A stretch of DNA of 59,118 bases from NCBI RefSeq assembly GCF_902706185.1, contig NZ_CACSJM010000014.1:1-59118 (forward strand). Reading direction: 5' to 3'. The notes beneath the pieces were generated by a model, which worked only from the letters and a program-made list of their open reading frames with translations, did not search any database and was not told the DNA's origin. A program made the position numbers and the translations under genes. Shown one piece after another: positions 18,226 through 28,294 of the stretch (the first letter of the stretch is position 1; every line of letters starts with the position of its first letter). This DNA comes from Roseomonas sp. 18066. Its GTDB lineage: Bacteria; Pseudomonadota; Alphaproteobacteria; Acetobacterales; Acetobacteraceae.

Positions 18226-20388
18226 ATGACCGGCACCCTCGCCCAAGCCTCGCTCTTCTGGGCCCAGCCCTGGCTGGACGGCGCCGCCTATGCGCTGGAT
18301 TCCTGGCAGCGCGGCGTGCTCTTCCTCGACACGCTGCGCCAGCGCGGCAACCAGCTGGCCGCCGAGCTGCAGAAGCCCGCGCCCACGGTGCTCAGCTTCG
18401 ACGGCACGCTGGTGCTCGACGGCGCCACCCTGCCCCGCCCGGTGAACTACCGGCTGCTCCGCATCACCCCGCCCGCGGGCACCGTGATCGATGATCGGAA
18501 ACGGCCCTTCGTCATCGTCGACCCGCGCGCCGGCCACGGCCCGGGCATCGGCGGCTTCAAGCCGGACAGCGAGATCGGCGTGGCGCTGCGCGCCGGCCAC
18601 CCCTGCTACTTCATCGGCTTCCTGCCGCTGCCCGTCCCCGGCCAGACCATCGAGGACGTCATGCGCGCCGAGCAGGCCTTCCTCGAGGCCGTCGCCGCCG
18701 CCCATCCCGAGGCCGATGGCCGCCCCGTCGCCATCGGCAATTGCCAGGCCGGCTGGCAGCTCGCCATGGCCGCCGCGACCCGGCCGGAGATCTTCGGGCC
18801 GCTGATCCTGGCTGGCGCGCCGCTCTCCTACTGGGCCGGCGAGCGCGGCCGCAACCCAATGCGCTATTCCGGCGGGCTGCTGGGCGGCACCTGGCTGACG
18901 GCGCTGGCCGGCGACCTGGGCCACGGCCTGTTCGACGGCGCCTGGCTGGTGCAGAATTTCGAGAAGCTGAACCCGGCCAACACGCTGTGGTCCAAGCAAT
19001 ACGCCCTCTACGACCGCATCGACACCGAGCCCGCCCGCTATCTGGGCTTCGAGCGCTGGTGGACCCACCATGTCCTGACCAATGCCGGCGAGATGCAGGA
19101 GATCGTCGACAAGCTCTTCGTCGGCAACCGCCTGGCCACCGCCGAGCTCACCACCCGCGAGGGCGAGCGCATCGACCTGCGCAGCATCCAGGCGCCGATC
19201 CTGGTCTTCTGCTCCGAGGGCGACAACATCACGCCGCCGCCCCAGGCGCTGGGCTGGATCACCGATCTCTACGACAGCGTCGACGACATCCGCGCCGCCG
19301 GCCAGACCATCGTCTACATGATCCATCCCAGCATCGGCCATCTGGGCATCTTCGTCTCCGGCAGCATCGCCCGCCGCGAGCACGAGGAATTCGCCTCCAA
19401 CATCGACTTCATCGACGTGCTGCCGCCCGGCCTCTACGAGGCGGAGATCGAGGATGGCAGCGGCCCAGGCGGCCATCTGCTGCGCTTCGCCGCGCGCGAG
19501 ATCGAGGCGTTGCGCGCCATCACCCGCCCCGACCCGGAGGACGACCGCAAGTTCGCGACCGTCCGCCGCGTCTCCGAGATCAATCTGGGCCTCTATCGCC
19601 AGCTGCTGCAGCCCTGGCTGCGCGGCGCGGTGACGGCGCCGGTGGCCGAGGCGCTGCGCCAGCTGCAGCCGCTGCGCTTCCAGTACTCTTTTTTCTCTGA
19701 CAGCAATCCCGCCGTCGCCGCCCTGGCGCCGCTGGCCGGGGCGGTGCGCGCCAACCGCCGCGCGGCGCCGGACGAAAACCCCTGGCGCCAGGCCGAGCAC
19801 GCGACCTCGGCCTGGATCGAGGCGGTGCTGATGCTGGCCGGGGCCAGCCGCGACCACGGCCAGGAAAACCTGTTCCACGCGATCTATGGCCAGCCTTTGC
19901 TGCAGGCGCTGGTCGGGCTCGGCGCCGGCGACGGGCCGGTGCGCCGCCGCCCGGCCACCGAGCCGGCGCAGCAGGCCTTCCGCGCCGCCCGCATCGCCGA
20001 GCTGCGCGGCCGCATCGCCGGGGGCGGCCCGCGCGCCGCCTTCCTGCGCCTGGTCGCCTTCATCGGCCTGGCCGAGCGCCGCGCCGACGAGCGCAGCTTC
20101 ACCGTGCTGCGTGCCCTGTGGCGCAGCCATGGCGGCGAGGACCTCGCCGCCTTCAAGGCGCTGCTGCGCGAGCAGTTCCTGATGCTGCGCCTGGACCGCG
20201 CGGCGGCGCTGGCGGCACTGCCCGCCATGCTGGGCGACCTGCCGCGTGAGGCCATCCCCGCCTTCGCCGACGCGCTGCGCCAGGTGGCAACCGCCGCGCC
20301 GCTGAACCCCGCCGCCGCCGCCCGCCTGGCCGAGATCGAGGCCCGGCTGGCGGTGCTCGCCGGCGGCACGCTGCAGCCGGCCTCCTGA
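18226..20388 (+). CDS. DUF3141 (PHA-synthase-like alpha/beta hydrolase fold) protein
   Basis: A 720-residue protein matching DUF3141, a family distantly related to polyhydroxyalkanoate synthases. The hydrolase-like core includes IGNCQAGWQ (nucleophile elbow with Cys) at about 171-179, the FCSEGDNITPP Asp loop near 327 and a late His in HPSIGHLG near 368. These are the positions of a Cys-Asp-His triad. A less conserved C-terminal half follows. The start is the ATG after AGGATG. A possible -35 (TTGACC, 18162-18167) lies upstream, but the -10 is unclear. It is the first gene of a tight four-gene operon with pta, ackA and fabI; the same order is known in rhizobia. Biochemical function unknown. 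Confidence 0.88.
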   Translation: MTGTLAQASLFWAQPWLDGAAYALDSWQRGVLFLDTLRQRGNQLAAELQKPAPTVLSFDGTLVLDGATLPRPVNYRLLRITPPAGTVIDDRKRPFVIVDPRAGHGPGIGGFKPDSEIGVALRAGHPCYFIGFLPLPVPGQTIEDVMRAEQAFLEAVAAAHPEADGRPVAIGNCQAGWQLAMAAATRPEIFGPLILAGAPLSYWAGERGRNPMRYSGGLLGGTWLTALAGDLGHGLFDGAWLVQNFEKLNPANTLWSKQYALYDRIDTEPARYLGFERWWTHHVLTNAGEMQEIVDKLFVGNRLATAELTTREGERIDLRSIQAPILVFCSEGDNITPPPQALGWITDLYDSVDDIRAAGQTIVYMIHPSIGHLGIFVSGSIARREHEEFASNIDFIDVLPPGLYEAEIEDGSGPGGHLLRFAAREIEALRAITRPDPEDDRKFATVRRVSEINLGLYRQLLQPWLRGAVTAPVAEALRQLQPLRFQYSFFSDSNPAVAALAPLAGAVRANRRAAPDENPWRQAEHATSAWIEAVLMLAGASRDHGQENLFHAIYGQPLLQALVGLGAGDGPVRRRPATEPAQQAFRAARIAELRGRIAGGGPRAAFLRLVAFIGLAERRADERSFTVLRALWRSHGGEDLAAFKALLREQFLMLRLDRAAALAALPAMLGDLPREAIPAFADALRQVATAAPLNPAAAARLAEIEARLAVLAGGTLQPAS

Positions 20389-20389
20389 C

Positions 20390-21349
20390 ATGACCGACAT
20401 GCCCCCGCCCCGCGCCAAGGCGCATCCGCATTACGACGCGCTGATCGCCCTCTGCGCCGGGGTCGAGCCGCTGTCCTGCGCCGTGGTCCATCCTTGCGAC
20501 GCCGCCGCCATGACCGGCGTCGCCGAGGCGGTCCGCCAGGGGCTGATCACCCCCATCCTGGTCGGACCGCTGGAAAAGATCCGCGCCGCGGCGGCGGGGA
20601 TCGGCTTCGACATCGCCGCCTTCGAGACGATCGACGCGCCGCACAGCCACGCCGCGGCCGAATATGCCGTCCGCCTGGTGCGCGAGAACCGCGCGCACCT
20701 GCTGATGAAGGGCAGCCTGCACACCGACGAGCTGATGGGCGCCGTCGTCGCCCGCGAAGGCGGGCTGCGCACCGAGCGCCGCATCAGCCATGTCTTCATC
20801 ATGGACGTGCCCGACTATCCGCGGCCGCTGTTCATCACCGACGCCGCCATCAACATCGCCCCCGACCTGGCGACCAAGGCCGACATTATTTCAAATGCCA
20901 TCGACCTGCATCACGGGCTCGGCCTCGGCATCCCGCGGGTGGCGATCCTGTCGGCGATGGAGACGGTGAACCCGAAGCTGCCCGGCACCATCGAGGCAGC
21001 CGCGCTCTGCAAGATGGCCGATCGTGGCCAGATCCAGGGCGGCATCCTCGACGGCCCGCTGGCACTGGACAATGCTGTCAGCCTGGAAGCCGCAAAGATC
21101 AAGGGAATCCGCTCCGAGGTCGCCGGCCGGGCGCAGATCCTGGTGGTCCCCGACCTCGAGGCCGGCAATATGCTCGCCAAGAACCTGACCTTCCTGGCCG
21201 GGGCCGATGCCGCGGGCATCGTGCTCGGAGCGCGGGTGCCGATCGTGCTGACCAGCCGGGCGGATTCCTCGCGCACGCGGCTGGCCTCGACCGCCGTTGC
21301 TCTGCTTTACGCCCGGCATCTTTTATTGAAGCGCCCGGTCTCCGCATGA
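20390..21349 (+). CDS. pta: Phosphate acetyltransferase / butyryltransferase
   Basis: A 319-residue PTA/PTB-family enzyme that converts acyl-CoA and phosphate to acyl phosphate and CoA. Family features include LLMKGSLHTDELM near 105, the ITDAAINIAPD loop near 150 and the PILDGPL-type motif (GGILDGPLALDNAVS) near 224. It is the short form lacking the N-terminal domains of enteric Pta, as in alphaproteobacteria. It starts one base after the DUF3141 stop, and its own stop overlaps the acetate kinase ATG. With the kinase it makes acetate and ATP from acetyl-CoA or runs in reverse; a preference for a longer acyl chain cannot be excluded. Confidence 0.9.
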   Translation: MTDMPPPRAKAHPHYDALIALCAGVEPLSCAVVHPCDAAAMTGVAEAVRQGLITPILVGPLEKIRAAAAGIGFDIAAFETIDAPHSHAAAEYAVRLVRENRAHLLMKGSLHTDELMGAVVAREGGLRTERRISHVFIMDVPDYPRPLFITDAAINIAPDLATKADIISNAIDLHHGLGLGIPRVAILSAMETVNPKLPGTIEAAALCKMADRGQIQGGILDGPLALDNAVSLEAAKIKGIRSEVAGRAQILVVPDLEAGNMLAKNLTFLAGADAAGIVLGARVPIVLTSRADSSRTRLASTAVALLYARHLLLKRPVSA

Positions 21350-22545
21350 ACGGAGAAAAAATCCTGGTGCTGAACGCGGGCAGCTCCAGCCTGAAGTTCC
21401 AGCTCTATGACGTGGGTCCAGGCGACACCCTGTCGCGCCGCTTCAAGGGGCTGATCGGCGGCATCGGCACGCCGCATGGCCGGCTGCAGGTGGTCGATGG
21501 CGCCGATGCGACCCTCGCCGACGAGCGCCCCAACCCGGCGCGGCTGGCGGATGTCGAGACGGCGCAGGCGCTGCTCGGCGAATGGTATCTCGACCATGCC
21601 GGCGCGCCGCCCAGCGCCGTCGGCCACCGCGTCGTGCATGGCGGCACGGAGTTCACCGCGCCCGTCCGCGTGGATGCGGCGATGCTGGCGCGGCTGGAGG
21701 CGCTGACCCCGCTGGCGCCCTTGCACCAGCCAGCCAACCTGGCGCCGATCCGCTCGATCCTGGCGCGCCGCCCGGACCTGCCGCAGGTCGCCTGCTTCGA
21801 CACGTCGTTCCATCGCAGCCACGGGCCTTTGGCGGAACGCTTTGCCATTCCCGAAGCGCTCTATGCCCAGGGCGTCCGGCGCTACGGCTTCCACGGCCTG
21901 TCCTACGAATACATCGCCGGGCATCTCGCCGATCTCGACCCGTCGCTGCCGTCGGCCCGCGTCGTCGTGCTGCATCTCGGCAGCGGCATGTCGGCCTGCG
22001 CCCTGCGCGATGGCAAAAGCGTCGACAGCAGCATGGGATTCACCGCGCTCGACGGGCTGCCGATGGGCACGCGGCCGGGGGCGCTGGACCCCGGCGTGGT
22101 GCTCTATCTCGCCGAGCAGGGCATGGCGCCGGCCGAGATCGAGCACCTGCTCTACCATGATTGCGGGCTGAAGGGCCTGTCGAGCATCAGCGGCGATGTC
22201 CGCGACCTGCTGGGCAGCGACGCGCCGGCGGCGAAGCTCGCCCTCGACTTCCTGGCCTATCGCGCCGCCGGCACCATCGCCCAGCTGGGCAGCGCGCTGG
22301 GCGGGCTGGACGCCGTGGTCTTCACCGCCGGCGTCGGCGAGAATGCCGCGCCGATCCGGGCCGCCATCGCCGAACGCTGCGCCTGGCTGGGGCTGGCGCT
22401 GGACCCCGCGCGCAACGACGCCCAGGGCCCGCGGATCAGCGCCGAGGGCAGCCGCGTCTCCGCCTGGGTGCTGCCGACCAACGAGGAACGCATGATCGCC
22501 CGCCACACCCTGGACCTGCTGCGCGGGAGGAAGACGGCATGGTGA
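21346..22545 (+). CDS. ackA: Acetate kinase
   Basis: A 399-residue ASKHA-fold kinase forming acetyl phosphate from acetate and ATP, or the reverse. Signatures are LVLNAGSSSLKFQ at the N-terminus, the GHRVVHGG motif, ACFDTSFH, RRYGFHGLSYEYI and the FTAGVGENA adenosine loop near the C-terminus. Length is normal. The ATG overlaps the pta stop (ATGA), and its last seven bases overlap fabI, so the whole operon is translationally coupled. Its partner reaction is the upstream acyltransferase. Confidence 0.95.
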   Translation: MNGEKILVLNAGSSSLKFQLYDVGPGDTLSRRFKGLIGGIGTPHGRLQVVDGADATLADERPNPARLADVETAQALLGEWYLDHAGAPPSAVGHRVVHGGTEFTAPVRVDAAMLARLEALTPLAPLHQPANLAPIRSILARRPDLPQVACFDTSFHRSHGPLAERFAIPEALYAQGVRRYGFHGLSYEYIAGHLADLDPSLPSARVVVLHLGSGMSACALRDGKSVDSSMGFTALDGLPMGTRPGALDPGVVLYLAEQGMAPAEIEHLLYHDCGLKGLSSISGDVRDLLGSDAPAAKLALDFLAYRAAGTIAQLGSALGGLDAVVFTAGVGENAAPIRAAIAERCAWLGLALDPARNDAQGPRISAEGSRVSAWVLPTNEERMIARHTLDLLRGRKTAW

Positions 22546-23321
22546 CGCCCCTCGCTTTGCCGAGCCTGGAAGGCAAGCGCGGGCTGGTGACAGGCATCGC
22601 CAACGACCAGTCGATCGCCTGGGGCTGCGCCCGCGCCTTCCGCAGCCTGGGCGCCGAGCTGGCGGTGACCTATCTCAACGACAAGGCGCGGCCTTATGTC
22701 GAGCCGCTGGCGGCGGAGGTCGAAGCCTCCCTGCTGATGCCGCTGGATTTGCGCGTCGAAGGCCAGCTCGAAGCGGTCTTCGCGGCACTGGAAGAAAAGT
22801 GGGGAAAGCTGGATTTCCTGCTGCATTCCATCGCCTTCGCCCCGCGCGACGATTTGCAGGGCCGCGTCACCGACTGCTCGCGCGACGGCTTCCTGCAGGC
22901 GATGGATATTTCCTGCTGGTCCTTCATCCGCATGGCGAAGCTGGCCGAGCCGCTGATGCGCGATGGCGGCGCCCTGTTCTGCATGAGCTATTACGGCGCC
23001 TCGATGGTGGTCGAGCACTACAACATGATGGGCCCGGTCAAGGCCGCCCTCGAATCCGCCACCCGCTACCTGGCGACCGAGCTCGGGCCGCAGGGCATCC
23101 GGGTGCATGCCATCTCGCCCGGGCCGCTGAAGACGCGGGCCGCCTCCGGCATCCCGGAATTCGACGCCCTGCTGGCCCGCGCCGAGGCCAAGGCCCCGGC
23201 CCGGGCCTTGGTCTCAATCGAGGATGTCGGCCTGGCCACCGCCTATCTGGCCACCGACGCCGCCCGGCTGATCACCGGCCAGACGCTGTTCATCGACGGC
23301 GGCTACCACATCGTCGATTGA
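22539..23321 (+). CDS. fabI: Enoyl-[acyl-carrier-protein] reductase FabI
   Basis: A 260-residue SDR-superfamily enzyme that reduces trans-2-enoyl-ACP in the last step of fatty-acid elongation. It has the FabI-type cofactor loop GIANDQSIAWG (19-29). Its active site shows the FabI spacing Tyr-x6-Lys (Tyr161, Lys168) rather than the usual Tyr-x3-Lys. The TGQTLFIDGGYHI end is typical. The start ATG follows GGGAGGAAG. A FabI paralogue in a pta-ackA operon is the known rhizobial arrangement; whether this is the only or an accessory FabI of this organism cannot be judged here. Confidence 0.94.
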   Translation: MVTPLALPSLEGKRGLVTGIANDQSIAWGCARAFRSLGAELAVTYLNDKARPYVEPLAAEVEASLLMPLDLRVEGQLEAVFAALEEKWGKLDFLLHSIAFAPRDDLQGRVTDCSRDGFLQAMDISCWSFIRMAKLAEPLMRDGGALFCMSYYGASMVVEHYNMMGPVKAALESATRYLATELGPQGIRVHAISPGPLKTRAASGIPEFDALLARAEAKAPARALVSIEDVGLATAYLATDAARLITGQTLFIDGGYHIVD

Positions 23322-23369
23322 GCGATGCCTCCCCCGGGCCTAGCCTGACCGGATTCGGGGGAGATCGTG

Positions 23370-25087
23370 ATGTCCGCTGCGCCGCTGCTGGGAAATTTCG
23401 ACACCGTCATCCTGGGTGGTGGCTCGGCCGGCTGCGTGCTGGCGACGCGGCTGTCGGAGGATGCCGGCCGCCGCATCCTGCTGGTCGAGGCCGGGCGCGA
23501 CCTGCGCCCCGGCGCGGTGCCGGCCTCCATCGCCTCGCCCTATCCCGGCCGGGCGTATTTCGACCCGGACAACACCTGGCCCGGGCTTCGCGCCAGCATG
23601 GGCCGCGCGCCGGGCAATGCCGGCCAGGCCACCATCCGCCCCTATGAGCAGGCGCGGCTGCTGGGCGGCGGGTCCTCGATCAACGGCATCGGCGCCAATC
23701 GCGGCGCGCCCTCGGACTATGCCGAATGGGAGGCGATGGGCGCCGCCGGCTGGGGCTTTTCCGATGTCCTGCCATATTTCCGCAAGCTGGAAACCGATCT
23801 CGACCATGGCGAGGACGGCGCGCTGCATGGCGGCAGCGGGCCCCTGCCGATCCAGCGCATTCCGCGGCGCCTGCATTCCGGCTTCGCCCAGGCCGCCGAG
23901 GCGGCGATGGTGGCGCAGGGTTTCGCCGCCCATGACGACCAGAACGGCGTCTGGGAGGACGGTGTCTTCCCCATCACCGTCAATCTGGACCGCGCAGGCG
24001 CCCGCGCCTCGGTGGCCACCGCCTATCTGACCGAGGCCGTTCGCGCCCGGCCGAACCTGACGGTCTGGACCGGGGCCACCGTGCTGCGCCTGCTGTTCGA
24101 AGGCCGCCGCGCGACCGGCGCGCTGCTGCGCCGCGATGGGGCCGAGGGGATGGTGACGGCGCCGCTGGTCATCCTCTCCGCCGGGGCGCTGCACTCCCCG
24201 GCGGTGCTGCTGCGCAGCGGCATCGGGCCGGGGGCGGAGCTGCAGCGCCTGGGCATCGCCCCGGTCGCCGCCCGCGCCGGCGTCGGGCGCAACCTGCTGG
24301 AGCATCCCTCCATCGGGCTCTCCGCCTTCATCGCGCCCGCGGCGCGGCTGGCGGCGGGCGACCGCTACCACATCCAATCGATCCTGCGCTGGTCCTCGGG
24401 GATGGAGGGCGTCGCACCCGGCGACATGCACACCGCGGTCAATACCCGCTCCGGCTGGCATGCGGTCGGGCATCGCATCGCGACGCTCTTCTCCTGGGTC
24501 AACAAGTCCTATTCGCAGGGGCGCGTTTCGCTGACGTCGCCCGGTGCCGACACGCCGCCCGATGTCGATTTCAACCTGCTGTCGGACGAACGCGACCTGA
24601 CCCGGCTGGCCCAGGCTTTCCTTCTCGCGGCCCGGGTGCTGGACGCGCCGGAACTGTCGGGCGTGGTGGTCGAAAAATTCCCCTCCACCTATTCGGAGGA
24701 AGTGAAAAGATTGCTGCGGCCGACGAAGCGCAACGGCTTCCTGACCGCCATCGCCGGGCCGCTGATGGACCGCAGCGCGCTGGTCCGCGGCCGCATCCTC
24801 GGCATGGCGCAGCAGGGCATCGCGCCGCTGGAGACGCTCTGCGCCGACCCGGCCGCGCTGGAGAAGCACCTGCGCCAGCATGTCGGCGGCGTCTGGCACC
24901 CCTGCGGCACCTGCCGCATGGGCGCCGCGGACGACGCCATGGCCGTCTGCGACGCCGAAGGCCGCGTCATCGGCGTCGAGGGGCTGATGGTCGCCGATGC
25001 CTCGATCATGCCGAGCATCCCCTGCGCCAACCTCAACGTCCCGGTGATCATGATCGCCGAGAAGCTGGCCGATGCGGTGAAGCGCGG

Positions 25088-25091
<4 letters not shown>
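23370..25091 (+). CDS. GMC-family FAD-dependent oxidoreductase
   Basis: A 573-residue glucose-methanol-choline oxidoreductase (choline dehydrogenase-like). The FAD-binding GGGSAG motif is at 16-21, the GMC signature region at about 85-105 (LLGGGSSINGIGANRG), and the catalytic His510 in VWHPCGTCRMG. A conserved Asn sits near 556 in CANLNVPV. These enzymes oxidise alcohols or sugars, often passing electrons to the respiratory chain. I start at ATG 23370, seven bases after GGGGGAGA; a GTG three bases earlier is possible. It lies 48 bases past fabI and runs convergently into dgoA (stops share a CTAG). Its substrate may be a sugar, given the dgo genes, but that is inference. Confidence 0.92.
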
Positions 25092-25725
<634 letters not shown>

Positions 25726-25729
<4 letters not shown>

Positions 25730-26694
25730 GGCGTCGCCTTTCGCGCGGTGGCCAGCAACCCGGCCGCCCGGGCAAAGTGAAACAGTCCGGAGGGCGCGGT
25801 GTTGCCCAGCCGCAGCGGCGCGGGCGCGCCCAGCGCGGCCAGCCCCGCGGCATAGCGGTCGCACAGCGCCGGGTCGCCGATCAGCGCCAGCGCGGTGTCA
25901 CGTCCGGCCTCGGCCAGGCCGGAGACCAGCTCATGCCCGATCAGCAGGCCTGAGAGAAAATCCTTGAGCACGGCGGGCGCCATCTGCCGGGTCAGCCCCA
26001 GGCTGCGGGCGGCAAAGATCTGCCGCGACAGGTCGCCCGGGCGGCTGTCGCGTGCCAGCTGCAGCCCGCGGGCGAAGGCGGCGGCGACCTCGTCCGGATG
26101 GCCTTCCTCGCCGGCCGGCATCAGCCGGCCGAGCAAAGAGTGCTGGCGCAGCACGGCGAACAGCTCGCCGGTCATGTAGGTGGAAAAACGGGTGATGCGG
26201 CCGCCCTCCACCGCCACCCATTTCGAATGCGTCCCCGGCATCAGGAAATGACCGCGCGCCGCCAGGCCAGGCTGCTGGGCCAGGGCGCCGGCGATCTGGA
26301 TCTCCTCGCCACGGATCACGTCGGGGGTGCCGCCGGGCGGGTCGGCCAGCACGCCGGGGGCGATCCACAGCTCGACGCCCTGGCGGGTGGTCAGGCTGAC
26401 CGCCTGGGCGGCCAGCCCCTGCAGATCGGCCGGGCAGGCGACATAGGGGGCCTCGCGCCAGCCCTGGGCGCTGCCGACCATGCCGCCGGCCACCGCCGGC
26501 AGGGTCGGGTCGGCCTGCAGCCAGGCGCCGCACAGCGCCTCGAAGGCCAGGTCGAAGCCCTCCGGCCCCGGGGCGGGCAGGTTGGTGATGCCATGCGGGC
26601 TGGCACGGCTGTCCAGCACGGCGCCGCCGGCATCCATCAGGAAGCCACGCAGGCTCGAGGTGCCCCAGTCCAGGGCGATCAGCGCAGGCGTCAT
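25726..26694 (-). CDS. dgoK: 2-dehydro-3-deoxygalactonokinase
   Basis: A 322-residue sugar-acid kinase of the DgoK family, phosphorylating 2-dehydro-3-deoxygalactonate at C6. Signatures are the N-terminal phosphate loop ALDWGTSSLRGFLMD, the GGMVGSAQGW segment near 70, and LMPGTHSKWV near 155. The ATG has GGGAGGG upstream. First gene of a two-gene operon with dgoA. No galactonate dehydratase, transporter or GntR-type regulator accompanies it in this window, so earlier steps must be encoded elsewhere. Confidence 0.94.
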
Positions 26695-26798
26695 CGGTCT
26701 CGTTGCCCTCCCGCAACACGCCTAGGGCGCGCGGCCAGGGGCTGTCAAACGCGACCTTCCGCGCCAATCTGCGACAGGTCACACGAAGGAACAGAAGA

Positions 26799-27890
26799 AT
26801 GTGGAAGGACCGCCGGCTGCTGGAGCTGTTCGGCATCACCCAGCCGATCCTGCTGGCGCCGATGGCCGGGCCCGGCCTGGCGCCGCTGGCGATCGGCGTG
26901 GCCGAGGGCGGCGGCCTGCCCGCGCTGCCCTGCGCCCTGCTCACCCTGCCCCAGGTCGAGGCCGAATTCCTGGCCGTTCGCGCCCGGCATGCGGGGCCGT
27001 TGAACCTGAATTTCTTCTGCCACGTGCCGCCGGTTTTCGACGCAGCGCGGGAGCAGGCCTGGCGCGCCCGGCTGGCGCCCTACTTCGCGGAGCTCGGCCT
27101 GCCGCCGGACACGCCGATCCCGGCCAGCAACCGCGCCCCCTTCGACGCCGAGGCCTGCGCGCTGGTGGAGACGCTGCGGCCCTCGGTGGTCAGCTTCCAT
27201 TTCGGCCTGCCCGAGGCGGCGCTGCTGGCGCGGGTGAAGGCGACGGGGGCCAGGGTCATCGCCTCGGCCACCACCGTCGCCGAGGCGCGCTTCCTGGAAG
27301 CCCAGGGGTGCGACGCCATCATCGCCCAGGGCGCCGAGGCCGGCGGCCATCGCGGCGTTTTCCTCGCCGATGACCCGGTGGCGGCGGTGGCCAGCCAGCC
27401 AACGACCCTGGCGCTGGTGCCGCAGGTGGTGGATGCGGTCTCGGTGCCGGTGATCGCGGCGGGGGGCATCGCCGATGGGCGCGGGCTGGTCGCGGCCCTC
27501 GCCCTCGGGGCGGCGGGGGTCCAGATCGGCACCGCCTTCCTGCACACGCCGGAGGCCCGGGTCCCGGCGCCGCACCGCGCCGCGCTGCGCGAGGCGGCGG
27601 ATGACCAGACGGCGCTGACCAACCTGTTCACCGGCCGCCCGGCGCGCGGCATCCTGAACCGGCTCATGCGCGAGCACGGGCCGTTGCAGCCCGCCGCCCC
27701 GGCCTTTCCGCTGGCCGGCGGCGCGCTGACGCCGCTGCGGGGCGCCAGCGAGCCGCAAGGGTCGGGGGATTTCATGTCGCTCTGGGCCGGCCAGGCCTTC
27801 CGGCTGGGGCGGGCGATGCCGGCGGCCGCGCTGACAAAGACCATCGCGGCGGAGGCCCAGGCGCTGCTGCAGCGCCTGTCGGTCAGCTAG
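26799..27890 (+). CDS. Nitronate monooxygenase (NMO/NPD-type flavoprotein)
   Basis: A 363-residue TIM-barrel FMN enzyme of the nitronate monooxygenase / 2-nitropropane dioxygenase family. It carries the N-terminal QPILLAPMAG strand, the flavin-phosphate loop VIAAGGIADGRG, the QGAEAGGHRG motif typical of class I enzymes (with the catalytic-type His) and the GVQIGTAFL strand. It oxidises toxic alkyl nitronates such as propionate 3-nitronate. The ATG follows AAGGA by eight bases. It is divergent from dgoK across about 100 bases and is followed by a very strong hairpin. I see no operon partner. Confidence 0.9.
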   Translation: MWKDRRLLELFGITQPILLAPMAGPGLAPLAIGVAEGGGLPALPCALLTLPQVEAEFLAVRARHAGPLNLNFFCHVPPVFDAAREQAWRARLAPYFAELGLPPDTPIPASNRAPFDAEACALVETLRPSVVSFHFGLPEAALLARVKATGARVIASATTVAEARFLEAQGCDAIIAQGAEAGGHRGVFLADDPVAAVASQPTTLALVPQVVDAVSVPVIAAGGIADGRGLVAALALGAAGVQIGTAFLHTPEARVPAPHRAALREAADDQTALTNLFTGRPARGILNRLMREHGPLQPAAPAFPLAGGALTPLRGASEPQGSGDFMSLWAGQAFRLGRAMPAAALTKTIAAEAQALLQRLSVS

Positions 27891-27896
27891 GAAACA

Positions 27897-27933
27897 GCGG
27901 GCGGGCGGCCCGGTTCAGGGGCCGCCCGCCCGC
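27897..27933. terminator. Strong bidirectional terminator-like hairpin
   Basis: A perfect 15-base stem, GCGGGCGGGCGGCCC (27897-27911) and its complement (27919-27933), with a seven-base loop. It lies seven bases after the nitronate monooxygenase stop and 26 bases after the stop of the convergent small gene. There is no strong U-run on either side, so it may rely on stem strength. Confidence 0.7.
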
Positions 27934-27958
27934 CCATCGAAGGGGGCTTCTGCCCGCC

Positions 27959-28129
27959 TCAGGACGCCATGAAGCCGGAAAGCTTCTCGAAGGAGACGGC
28001 CGGGGCCTGGCTCTCCTCGGCAGGCTGGTCCTGCTCGGCCGGGCGGGGCGCCGCGGCCTGGTGGGTCTGGCTGTCGCGCCGCGATTCCTCGGCACGGTCC
28101 CGACGGTCGGCATGGGTGGCGTTGGCCAT
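27959..28129 (-). CDS. Small hydrophilic protein of unknown function (56 aa)
   Basis: A 56-residue, strongly charged, probably disordered protein, rich in Arg, Glu, Gln and Ala. It ends in a short amphipathic stretch, SFEKLSGFMAS. I choose the ATG with GGAG eight bases upstream; an in-frame ATG 13 codons earlier is possible. It has its own terminator-like hairpin downstream and stands alone, which argues for a real gene. I recognise no family. Confidence 0.55.
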   Translation of the reverse strand: MANATHADRRDRAEESRRDSQTHQAAAPRPAEQDQPAEESQAPAVSFEKLSGFMAS

Positions 28130-28294
28130 GGCACTTGCTCCGCGGTTGTTGTCGCGGAAGTTAGGCATCCCGCCGGCAATCGCCAGTCCGCATGTTGCGG
28201 CGCAGCACTGCGTGTGGCGCGCGGCTCCTACGTAATCTTCATGCGGCTTTCAGCGATTCGCCACATGACCCGGCCGTCATTCCGCCATGTTTGG

